Positions 56,953 through 64,000 of a DNA stretch of 64,000 nucleotides are shown here, one piece after another. How positions within the stretch are numbered: position 1 is the stretch's first letter; the number at the start of each line of letters is the position of its first letter. The notes beneath the pieces are model-generated. The model searched no databases. It was not told the origin of the DNA and saw only the letters and a program-made list of their open reading frames with translations. The stretch is from contig NZ_FOMS01000010.1 in the NCBI RefSeq assembly GCF_900112685.1, positions 62,001 through 126,000 on the forward strand, in the 5' to 3' direction. The translations under genes were made by a program, and so were the position numbers. Origin of the DNA: Roseivivax sediminis. GTDB taxonomy: Bacteria > Pseudomonadota > Alphaproteobacteria > Rhodobacterales > Rhodobacteraceae.

Positions 56953-57172
56953 GACTGCGCCGGACCTCGAATACCCACAAGATTCGGGAATGCCGCCTGC
57001 ACCTCGGGCGATCAGGCCGACATGCCCGGCCCGAACTTAAACCACAGCCGCCCACGCAAAGCCAAGGGCACCGGGACACCGCGCCGCAGGCGCGCGTCAA
57101 GGACCACTTTTCGGTTTGACCACACGGCACGATCCTTTAACTGACTATTTATCTCAACAAAGGGAGAGGACC

Positions 57173-58192
57173 ATGACGACCAGACTGATCACAGCCTCCG
57201 CGCTCGCGCTGGCCGCCGCGCTTCCGGCCACTGCCCAGGACGGCGGGGAGCTGAACCTCTACTCGTCGCGCCACTACGACACCGACGAGCGGCTCTATTC
57301 GGATTTCGAGGACGAGACCGGCATCACCATCAACCGCATCGAGGCCGATGCCGACGAGCTGATCGCACGCATGGAGGCCGAGGCCGAGAACTCCCCGGCC
57401 GATGTGTTCCTGACGGTCGACACCTCGCGGCTCGAACGCGCCAAGAACGCCGGCATCCTGCAGTCGGTCGACAGCGACGTTCTGGAAGAACGTATCCCGA
57501 GCCAGTACCAGGACAGCGACAACCAGTGGTTCGGCTTCTCGCTGCGCGGTCGGATCATCTTCTACGACAAGAACGATCTGGATAACCCGCCGCAGACCTA
57601 CATGGACCTGGCGAGCGACGATTACGAGGGTCTGATCTGCATCCGCTCCTCGACCAACACCTATAACCAGACGCTGCTCGCCTCGATCATCGAGAACGAG
57701 GGCGAGGAAGCCGCGCGCGAATGGGCGCAGGGCGTCGTCGACAACATGGCGCGCGATCCGCAGGGCGGTGACACCGACCAGCTGCGCGCCGTCGCCTCCG
57801 GCGAATGCGACATCGCGGTCGGCAATACCTACTACTTCGCCCGCGCACTGGCGAGTGATGTGGACGGCGTGACCGAGAACCTCGACATGTTCGGTTGGGT
57901 CTTCCCGAACCAGGAGACGACCGGCGCGCACGTGAACCTGTCGGGTGGCGGCATCGCCGCGAACGCGCCGAACCGCGAGAACGCGATTGCCTTCCTCGAG
58001 TATCTCGCCTCGGACAGCGCGCAGCAATACTTCGCCGCGGGCAACAACGAATATCCGGTCGTCGAGGGCGTGGAGACAACCGAGGCCGTGGACGAGCTCG
58101 GCGAGTTCACCGCGGACGACGTGGACCTGTCGGCGGTCGCCAAGCACATCCCGACCGCGCAGCAGATCTTCAACGAGGTCGGCTGGGAGTGA
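57173..58192 (+). CDS. fbpA: Iron(III) ABC transporter substrate-binding protein
   Basis: A 339-aa periplasmic receptor of the FbpA/AfuA ferric-iron family. Signal peptide 1 to about 21 (ALPATAQ). The domain starts LNLYSSRHYDTDERL; YSSRHYDTD is the family start, and the later GNTYYFARAL contains the Tyr residues expected to bind iron. ATG 57173 has AGGGAGAGGA upstream. The only permease nearby lies tail to tail, and no ATPase gene is present in the window. Confidence 0.9.
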   Translation: MTTRLITASALALAAALPATAQDGGELNLYSSRHYDTDERLYSDFEDETGITINRIEADADELIARMEAEAENSPADVFLTVDTSRLERAKNAGILQSVDSDVLEERIPSQYQDSDNQWFGFSLRGRIIFYDKNDLDNPPQTYMDLASDDYEGLICIRSSTNTYNQTLLASIIENEGEEAAREWAQGVVDNMARDPQGGDTDQLRAVASGECDIAVGNTYYFARALASDVDGVTENLDMFGWVFPNQETTGAHVNLSGGGIAANAPNRENAIAFLEYLASDSAQQYFAAGNNEYPVVEGVETTEAVDELGEFTADDVDLSAVAKHIPTAQQIFNEVGWE

Positions 58193-58252
58193 TCCCCGCG
58201 CGGGGTCCGGGCGGCGACGTCCGGGCCCCGGGCCAACGCGGCCCGGCGCGGG

Positions 58253-59893
58253 TCATCCGCCCCGGGCATCTCCTGTACCGAGCCGCCGGATCAGTGCCAG
58301 TACCGGCAGAAGCCCGACGGCGGCGATGGCAAGGCTCGGCACCGCCGCCCCGTCCAGCCGTTCGTCCGCCGCAAGGCGGTGCGCCTGCACCGCCAGCGTG
58401 TCGAAGTTGAACGGCCGCAGGATCAATGTCGCCGGCAGCTCTTTCATCGTGTCGATGAAGACGATCAGAAGCGCAGTCAGCAGGCTCGGCGACATGATCG
58501 GCAGGTGCACCCGCGTCAGCACCATGTAGGGCCCCTTGCCCAGCGACCGCGCCGCCGGCCCGACATTGGGATTCACCATCGCCTGCCCGCCCTCGTAGGC
58601 ACCGATCGCCGCGGCGAGAAAGCGGATCATGTAGGCCGCGATCATCAGCCAGATCGACCCGGTGACGAGAAGCCCGGTGGAGATGCCGAACCGCGCCTCC
58701 ATGAACGAGTCGAGCGCGTTGTCGAAGGCGGCGAAGGGCACCAGCAGGCCCACAGCGATCACCCCGCCCGGCACCGCGTAGCCGATGCGTCCGATCCGTA
58801 CCGTGGCCCGCGAGATCGGGCCGGGGTTCAGACGCTCCTGATAGCCGATGACGATGGCCGCGCCGACTGTCGCCAGGGCCGCGACGCTGGCGAGTGTCAA
58901 CGAATTGCGAGCGAATTCGAGGTAGCGTGCGCTCAGCAGCGACTGGCTCGCCCCGTTCGCCATCGACGCGAGCGTCACCGCCGGGATCACCGCGCCCAGA
59001 AGCGCCGGCAACGCGCAGGCCGCACTCGCCCCCCAGGCGGCCGGACCGCGCAGCGCGACCCGTGGCAGCGGCGCCCCGCCGCCGTGATAGCGCGCCGCCC
59101 CGCGCGAGCGCTGTTCGAGAAACGCCAGCAGCAGCGCGATCGCCAGAAGCCCGAGCGCGAGCTGTGCCGCCGCCGCCCGGTCGGCGAGGCTGAACCAGCT
59201 CTGGTAGATTCCGTTGGCGAGGCTCTGCACGCCGAAATAGGACACCGTGCCGTAATCCGCGATCGTCTCCATCGCCGCGAGCAGCACGCCGGCCGCGATG
59301 GAGGGGCGTGCCATCGGCAGCGCCACGCGCAGGAAGGCGCCCCACGGTCCCGCGCCGAGGGTGCGGGCGATGTTGAACGGCCGGGCGCCCTGCCCCTGGA
59401 ACGCCGCCCGCGCCAAGAGGTAGACGTAAGGGTAGAGCACCAGCATCAGCATCGCCGCTGCACCGCCGGTCGACCGGATCTCGGGGAACCAGTAGTCGCG
59501 CGGGCCCCAGCCCATCACCGCCCGCAGCGTCGTCTGCACCAGCCCCGGATGGTCGAGAAGGTTAGTGTAGGCATAGGCGACCACGTAGGCCGGGAAGGCC
59601 ATCGGCAGGACCAGCGCCACCTCCAGGACTCGCCGTCCGGGGAAGGCGCAGCAGGTCACCAGCCACGCTGTGCCGGTGCCGATGATCGCGGTGCCGACGG
59701 ACACGCAGGACACCAGCACCGCCGTCGTGCCAAGGTAACGCGGCAACACGGTCTGCCACAGATGCACCAGCGTCTCGGTCGTGCCCAGCATCGCGGCCAC
59801 CGCAACCGCGACGAGCGGCAGCAGCACCAGCGCCGCGACGGCGCGGCCGAGAAGCCGGAAGGTCAGCGGACCGGATGTGGCGGGGTGCGGCAA
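58253..59893 (-). CDS. fbpB: Iron(III) ABC transporter permease (FbpB-like)
   Basis: A polytopic permease of about 546 aa with twelve hydrophobic segments in two BPD_transp_1 halves, as in FbpB. It has GTAWLVTCCAFPGRRVLEV, FNIARTLGAGPWGAF (first EAA loop) and AARSLGKGPYMVLTRV (second EAA loop). The start is uncertain: TTG 59893 is the best fit before the first helix, while an in-frame ATG at 60001 would overlap the FkbM gene. It converges on fbpA, 60 bases apart, so the two are on different transcripts, and no ATPase gene follows. Confidence 0.85.
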   Translation of the reverse strand: MPHPATSGPLTFRLLGRAVAALVLLPLVAVAVAAMLGTTETLVHLWQTVLPRYLGTTAVLVSCVSVGTAIIGTGTAWLVTCCAFPGRRVLEVALVLPMAFPAYVVAYAYTNLLDHPGLVQTTLRAVMGWGPRDYWFPEIRSTGGAAAMLMLVLYPYVYLLARAAFQGQGARPFNIARTLGAGPWGAFLRVALPMARPSIAAGVLLAAMETIADYGTVSYFGVQSLANGIYQSWFSLADRAAAAQLALGLLAIALLLAFLEQRSRGAARYHGGGAPLPRVALRGPAAWGASAACALPALLGAVIPAVTLASMANGASQSLLSARYLEFARNSLTLASVAALATVGAAIVIGYQERLNPGPISRATVRIGRIGYAVPGGVIAVGLLVPFAAFDNALDSFMEARFGISTGLLVTGSIWLMIAAYMIRFLAAAIGAYEGGQAMVNPNVGPAARSLGKGPYMVLTRVHLPIMSPSLLTALLIVFIDTMKELPATLILRPFNFDTLAVQAHRLAADERLDGAAVPSLAIAAVGLLPVLALIRRLGTGDARGG

Positions 59894-59978
59894 GGGATCA
59901 GTCGATTTTCTGCTGGGCGAGGCCCGGGTTCCATCGCAACACGCGGCGCAAAAGGCAAGGCGCCGCCGGGCGCCTGCG

Positions 59979-60740
59979 TCACAGCGCCCGCGCGTAGACA
60001 TCCCCCGAATTGGCCGCGTTCGGCAGCGAATCGAGCGCCGCCCGCATCTCTTCCGCATCGAGCCAGGCGGGGCGCAGCTCGTGCGCCTCGCCGAGGCTGA
60101 GGTTGTATTCGTAGCGTCCCAGCGCGCTCAGCCGGTCTATGCAGCGATGGGCGACGTCGCGCTGGATCGTGGTGACCTCGAAGGACAGCGCGGGCAGCGG
60201 ACGGCTCAGACCGTGCAGCACCGCCGCCTCGTGCCCCTCCACGTCGATCTTGACGAAATCGGGCTCGCCGTGGCGCGCGATCAGCGCATCGAGCGTGGTC
60301 ACCGGGACGCGCACCCGCCCGTCCCAGTCCTGCCCCTCCCAGCCCGTCGCGCCGGCGGCGGCGGTCACGAAGTCCGGCGCGGCAGTGGATACTGTCGGGT
60401 TGCGCGAATTGACGAGCAGCTCGACCTCTCCAGCCGCGGCGCCGGCCGCCTGCGGCAGCAGCACCGCCCGTGCGTGCCGCCCGTGGATCAGGCGCAAGGC
60501 GCGGAAGATGGACGGCTGCGGTTCCAGCGCCACGACGCGGGCGCCGCGCCGCAGGAAGCTGCCCGTGCGGTCGCCCACATGCGCGCCGATGTCGAAGACC
60601 AGCGCGCCGGGCGCGACGAGCCGCGCGTGCAGCCGGTCCATCCGCGCGGTCCGGTCCATGTCGCGGTAGTAGACGTCGAGCGACCGGCCGAGCGCCTGCG
60701 CCCGTGTCGTGCGGCGCCTCCGGGCACCGCGCGACGTCAT
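59979..60740 (-). CDS. FkbM-family methyltransferase
   Basis: A 253-aa SAM-dependent methyltransferase: VFDIGAHVGDRTGSF (SAM motif I), VVALEPQPSIFRAL (motif II), and FVKIDVEGHEAAVLHG, the FkbM-type motif with the KIDVEGxE signature. The substrate is unknown; family members methylate sugars or polyketides. Its ATG overlaps the stop of the DUF6522 gene (ATGA), so the two are coupled. The permease gene lies 86 bases downstream. Confidence 0.85.
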   Translation of the reverse strand: MTSRGARRRRTTRAQALGRSLDVYYRDMDRTARMDRLHARLVAPGALVFDIGAHVGDRTGSFLRRGARVVALEPQPSIFRALRLIHGRHARAVLLPQAAGAAAGEVELLVNSRNPTVSTAAPDFVTAAAGATGWEGQDWDGRVRVPVTTLDALIARHGEPDFVKIDVEGHEAAVLHGLSRPLPALSFEVTTIQRDVAHRCIDRLSALGRYEYNLSLGEAHELRPAWLDAEEMRAALDSLPNAANSGDVYARAL

Positions 60741-61018
60741 CCGCCATGACCCGGCGCGGCCTGCGGCGCATGTGCCGGGAAGGTGCTACGCGACAGGACC
60801 GTGCCCTCGGCATCGACAACGAGTCGGAGCGCCTTGCCGCCGGAATAGAAGGTCAGCCGCCAGCGGCCGGCGTCCTCGTCCATGCCGGTCTCGCACCGGC
60901 TGGTTATGGCGCCGGTGCGCAACTTTTCAGGCACCTCGGCCGCCGGGACGTCGAAGGCCGCGCCCACGAGGCCCGCATCGACCACGAAACCTTCGGCGGT
61001 CATGGAAATCTCGCTCAT
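60737..61018 (-). CDS. DUF6522 family protein
   Basis: A 93-aa soluble protein resembling DUF6522: FVVDAGLVGAAFDVPAAEVPEKLRTG, CETGMDEDAGRWRLTFYSG and LRLVVDAEGTVLSRSTF, a small beta-rich fold of unknown role. ATG 61018 has AGGAGGGG 3 bases further upstream than usual, still a strong ribosome binding site. It is coupled to the FkbM gene by a 4-base overlap. Confidence 0.72.
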   Translation of the reverse strand: MSEISMTAEGFVVDAGLVGAAFDVPAAEVPEKLRTGAITSRCETGMDEDAGRWRLTFYSGGKALRLVVDAEGTVLSRSTFPAHAPQAAPGHGG

Positions 61019-61107
61019 CTGCCCCTCCTGTTCCGGCGATCTGGTGCGGATATGGGGATGCACCGCGCGCCCTGCACCCACCACCCCGCGACCGTCCGGC
61101 CACGGGA

Positions 61108-61773
61108 TCAGAAATCGAGGTCGGCGTAATGCGCCGGCGGCGGGAAGCCCGGCACCTGGTCGGCGAGGATGGCGCGGAAGGCCGGGCGCGACTTGATCTT
61201 GGCGTACCAGTCCTTCACCCCTTCCTGGCGGTTCCAGTCCACATCCGAGATGTAGTCGAGCGACGACAGGTGCGCGGCGGCGGCGAAATCGGCCAGCGTC
61301 ATCGCGTCGCCGGCCAGCCAGCGGCGGTGATCGAGAAGCCAGGCCATGTAGTCGAGGTGATACTTGATCGCCTTCGCGCCAGCCTTCACGTTACCCGAAT
61401 CCGGGAAGCCCGTCTTCATGATCTTCTTGTTCACCCGCTCGTAGAGCAGCTTGGAGGTCACGTCGCGGTGGAAGCTGTCGTCGAACCATGCGACCAGCCT
61501 GCGCACCTCGTAGCGGGCCTCGGGTCCACGCGGCATCAGCGGCGGCTCGGGCACCGTCTCCTCGATGTATTCGCAGATCGCCTGGCTTTCCGGCATCACC
61601 CGGTTGTCCATGCGCAGCACCGGAACTTTCGCGGCCGGGTTGCGGCGCAGGAAGTCGGGATCCTTCTCCCAGTAGCGCTCCTCGATCAGCTCAACCTCGA
61701 TCTTCTTTTCCGCCAGGACGAGGCGCACCTTGCGGCAGAACGGCGAGAGAGGCACGTGATAGAGCTTGGCCAT
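61108..61773 (-). CDS. Glutathione S-transferase family protein
   Basis: A 221-aa GST: thioredoxin-like N-terminal domain (MAKLYHVPLSPFCRKVRLVLAEKK; PESQAICEYIEE binds glutathione) and an all-helical C-terminal domain with LTLADFAAAAHLSSLDY. The SPFC may contain a catalytic Ser or Cys. FzlA, an FtsZ-binding GST homologue of alphaproteobacteria, is an alternative identity I cannot confirm. It is followed by the DUF6522 gene. Confidence 0.85.
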   Translation of the reverse strand: MAKLYHVPLSPFCRKVRLVLAEKKIEVELIEERYWEKDPDFLRRNPAAKVPVLRMDNRVMPESQAICEYIEETVPEPPLMPRGPEARYEVRRLVAWFDDSFHRDVTSKLLYERVNKKIMKTGFPDSGNVKAGAKAIKYHLDYMAWLLDHRRWLAGDAMTLADFAAAAHLSSLDYISDVDWNRQEGVKDWYAKIKSRPAFRAILADQVPGFPPPAHYADLDF

Positions 61774-61848
61774 GCAGGGGAACCGGGGCTGTCAGAAAGG
61801 ATGTCCCCTCTCCTACAGGGCTTCGGGTCGGGTTAGCAACAGGCCCCG

Positions 61849-62589
61849 CTAGCCCCCCTGGAAGCAGGCGGCGCGGCCGTCACGGTCGATCGTCGCCGCG
61901 CCGTCGCGGATCGACGCCGCCCGGCGCTCGACGAAGCCCGAGGGGCGCGAGGCGATGCGTTCCTTGGGGTTGGGCAGCACGGCAGCGAGAAGCGCGGCCT
62001 GCCGCGACGTCAGATCCGAGGCGGCGACGCCGAAGTGATGTTCGGCCGCGGCGCCGATGCCGAAGACGCCCTCTCCGAACTCGGCCACGTTGAGGTAGAC
62101 TTCGAGGATGCGGCGCTTGGGCCAGACCGCTTCCACTGCCGGGGTAAGCGCCGCCTCCAGAGCCTTCCTTGTCCAGTTTCGCCCGTGCCAGAGATAGACG
62201 TTCTTGACGACCTGCTGGCTGATCGTGGAGGCGCCGCGGTCCCCGCCGGCCTCGATCGCCTGCCGGATCGCGTCCATGTCGAACCCCCAGTGCCGGCAGA
62301 AATCGGCATCTTCCGCCGCCACCGCGGCGCGGTACATCACCGGCGCGATGGCATCGGCGGCCACCCATTCGTGCGCGATGCCGCCCAGCCGCCGGCTTTC
62401 CTGCATCATGTAGATCGTCGTCGGCGGGTTCACCGCGCGGTAGAGCCCGACCGCCAGCGCAGCCAGCACCGCACCCACGAGGACCAGCCGCCAGACCCAG
62501 CGCAGGACGAAGCGCCTCGGCTCCAGGCGCGGCCCTGTCCCCGCGCGACGCTTCTGCCCGCCCGAAGCGGTCTTCTTGCTCGTGCCCAT
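61849..62589 (-). CDS. mtgA: Monofunctional biosynthetic peptidoglycan transglycosylase
   Basis: Polymerises lipid II. The 246-aa protein has an N-terminal cytosolic basic stretch, one transmembrane helix (about 30-50) and the GT51 domain: AAVAAEDADFCRHWGFD carries the catalytic Glu, then GASTISQQVVKN and the second Glu motif ILEVYLNVAEFG. ATG 62589 has AGGGAACGG upstream. Downstream of gltB on the same strand. Confidence 0.94.
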   Translation of the reverse strand: MGTSKKTASGGQKRRAGTGPRLEPRRFVLRWVWRLVLVGAVLAALAVGLYRAVNPPTTIYMMQESRRLGGIAHEWVAADAIAPVMYRAAVAAEDADFCRHWGFDMDAIRQAIEAGGDRGASTISQQVVKNVYLWHGRNWTRKALEAALTPAVEAVWPKRRILEVYLNVAEFGEGVFGIGAAAEHHFGVAASDLTSRQAALLAAVLPNPKERIASRPSGFVERRAASIRDGAATIDRDGRAACFQGG

Positions 62590-62622
62590 GTCCGTTCCCT
62601 GCCCGCTTGCGCCGCCCGGGTC

Positions 62623-62658
62623 AAAAAAACCCTCCGGAAGCTGTCGCTTTCCGGAGGG
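62623..62658 (-). terminator. Rho-independent terminator of gltB
   Basis: CCCTCCGGAA and TTCCGGAGGG arms with a 9-base loop, followed by seven T on the minus strand. It separates gltB from mtgA. Another 8-base-pair stem (CCCGCCGG/CCGGCGGG) lies nearer the gltB stop at about 62788-62815. Nothing else is seen in the 233-base gap. Confidence 0.88.
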
Positions 62659-62822
62659 TACCAAGACCAGATGTCACGGAACAGATCCGCCGCAAAACCA
62701 ACACGCCGCGGATTGCCGTGTGTATCACGCCCAAGTCGGTTGGGCTTAAGGTCACAATACGGTCATTTTCTGACGCTGAAGAGAGTCGCCCGCCGGACCT
62801 GACAACCCGGCGGGAGTCCGTG

Positions 62823-64000
62823 TCATTCCGCCGGCATCGCCTCGCTCTCGATCCCGAGGGGATACGCGATCTTGTCGAGCATCTCCTTCGGACAGACCTG
62901 GACGAAATGCGGCAGCGCCTCGTCCCAGTGGCGGAGCAGTTCATCCGCCTTGCGGCTTCCGGTTTCCGCGACGTGCCGCTCCACCAGCTCCTTGAGTTCG
63001 CGCTGCCATTCCTGGGTCGTCACCGGACAGGTGACCAGAGAGGTCGTGTTGATGAGTTTCGGCGTCAGCCCGTCCGGATCGTAGAGGTACGCCATGCCGC
63101 CGGTCATCCCCGCGCCGAAGTTCGGCCCGATGGACCCGAGGATAACCGCGATGCCGCCGGTCATGTATTCGCAGCCATTCGAGCCGCAGCCCTCCACCAC
63201 GACATGCGCGCCGGAATTGCGCACCGCGAAGCGTTCGCCGGCACGGCCGGCGGCGAAGAGGTATCCGCCGGTGGCCCCGTAGAGCACGGTGTTGCCGATG
63301 ATCGTGTTGTCGGCGGCGACGAGCGGCGACAGCATCGGTGGGCGCACGACGATCGTGCCGCCCGACAGCCCCTTGCCGACGTAGTCGTTGGCATCGCCCG
63401 ACACTTCCAGCTTCAGCCCCGGCGCCGCGAAGGCGCCGAGCGACTGGCCCGCCGACCCGGTCAGCTTCACCGTCAGGTGATCCGGCTGGAGCGCGTTGTT
63501 CATGCCGAACTTCTTGACGATATGGCTCGACGTCCTGGTGCCCACCGTACGGTGAGTGTTCTGGATCGCGTAGCTCAGCTGCATCTTCTCGCCGTCCTCG
63601 AGGAAGCGCTGCGCATCCTTCACGATTTCCGCGTCGAGCGTATCGTCCACCTCGTTGCGCGGGCCGGTGCGGTCGAGCGTGACGTCATCCGACCCGTCGA
63701 CACGGATCAAGAGCGGGTTGAGGTCGAGATCGTCGAGATGGTCCGACCCGCGGCTCACCTGGCTGAGCAGATCCGCCCGGCCGATCACCTCGTCGAGCGA
63801 GCGCGCACCGATGGAGGCGAGAATTTCGCGCACCTCCTGGGCGTAGAAGGTGATGAGGTTCACCACCTTGTCGGCATTGCCGGTGAACTTGGCACGCAGC
63901 GTGTCGTCCTGCGTGCAGACGCCGACGGGGCAGGTGTTCGACTGGCACTGGCGCACCATGATGCAGCCCATGGCGATCAGCGCGGCGGTGCCGATGCCGT
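62823..64000 (-). CDS. gltB: Glutamate synthase large subunit, C-terminal part (partial)
   Basis: Makes glutamate from glutamine and 2-oxoglutarate with GltD. The frame is open to the window edge, about 391 residues. It begins in the synthase domain with IAMGCIMVRQCQSNTCPVGVC, including Cys residues of the 3Fe-4S cluster, and continues into the GXGXG beta-helix domain (DYVGKGLSGGTIVV, GATGGYLFAAGRAGERFAVR, GAHVVVEGCG). The glutaminase and most of the synthase domain are beyond the window. Confidence 0.96.
   Translation of the reverse strand, partial: GIGTAALIAMGCIMVRQCQSNTCPVGVCTQDDTLRAKFTGNADKVVNLITFYAQEVREILASIGARSLDEVIGRADLLSQVSRGSDHLDDLDLNPLLIRVDGSDDVTLDRTGPRNEVDDTLDAEIVKDAQRFLEDGEKMQLSYAIQNTHRTVGTRTSSHIVKKFGMNNALQPDHLTVKLTGSAGQSLGAFAAPGLKLEVSGDANDYVGKGLSGGTIVVRPPMLSPLVAADNTIIGNTVLYGATGGYLFAAGRAGERFAVRNSGAHVVVEGCGSNGCEYMTGGIAVILGSIGPNFGAGMTGGMAYLYDPDGLTPKLINTTSLVTCPVTTQEWQRELKELVERHVAETGSRKADELLRHWDEALPHFVQVCPKEMLDKIAYPLGIESEAMPAE

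Overview
The window is a stretch of a high-GC alphaproteobacterial chromosome, almost certainly from the order Rhodobacterales (Roseobacter/Rhodobacter group). The evidence is family content and gene lengths: the YejABEF transporter, the TelA/XpaC-like cluster, DUF2842, DUF6522 and DUF2927 proteins, a membrane-anchored CycM-type cytochrome c, and a GhrA-type hydroxyacid dehydrogenase next to rodA. I see no rRNA, tRNA, CRISPR array, transposase or integrase. The only structural RNA found is the small SRP RNA (ffs).

Layout. 1-5.7 kb: end of mrdA (PBP2), rodA, a hydroxyacid dehydrogenase, rpe, ettA and a cold-shock gene. 5.8-13.5 kb: a small basic protein, a DMT exporter, thiamine pyrophosphokinase, a 762-aa acidic low-complexity protein, purA with DUF2842, an XRE regulator divergent from a DUF2061 gene, and secG. 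13.7-20.4 kb: pyrG, an AT-rich islet with two poorly known genes, divergent hemE/hemC, an SRPBCC protein and nudC. 20.5-25.7 kb: a CpdB-like nucleotidase, the SRP RNA overlapped by an inactivated-looking tyrosine phosphatase, DUF3253, pheA, and a two-heme cytochrome c. 25.8-32.2 kb: yejABEF. 32.2-34.6 kb: three tiny overlapping genes divergent from a LysR regulator, then tadA and rluE. 34.9-38.1 kb: an operon-like minus-strand run clpS, rsmC-like, SDR, hemF. 38.5-41 kb: a D,D-carboxypeptidase with SPOR domain, and rluB. 41-48.3 kb: a membrane-stress-like cluster of small membrane proteins, XpaC-like proteins, TelA, a DUF2927 lipoprotein, SPFH-GYF and a zinc-ribbon protein. 48.3-55 kb: a PfkB kinase with dtd, GntR and Crp regulators, two degenerate receiver proteins, YqjG and a lytic transglycosylase. 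55-64 kb: fmt, queG, an iron ABC binding protein and permease arranged tail to tail, FkbM, DUF6522, GST, mtgA and the 3' end of gltB.

How the genes work together. Cell-envelope growth (PBP2, RodA, carboxypeptidase, MltB-like, MtgA), heme synthesis (HemC, HemE, HemF) and use (cytochrome c), translation and RNA modification (TadA, RluB, RluE, QueG, Fmt, Dtd, EttA, SRP RNA) and nucleotide synthesis (PurA, PyrG) dominate. The accessory signal is concentrated in the AT-rich islet after pyrG, the three-small-gene operon beside LysR, the TelA/XpaC/SPFH/zinc-ribbon cluster, several intergenic palindromic repeats, and enzymes that have lost a catalytic residue.
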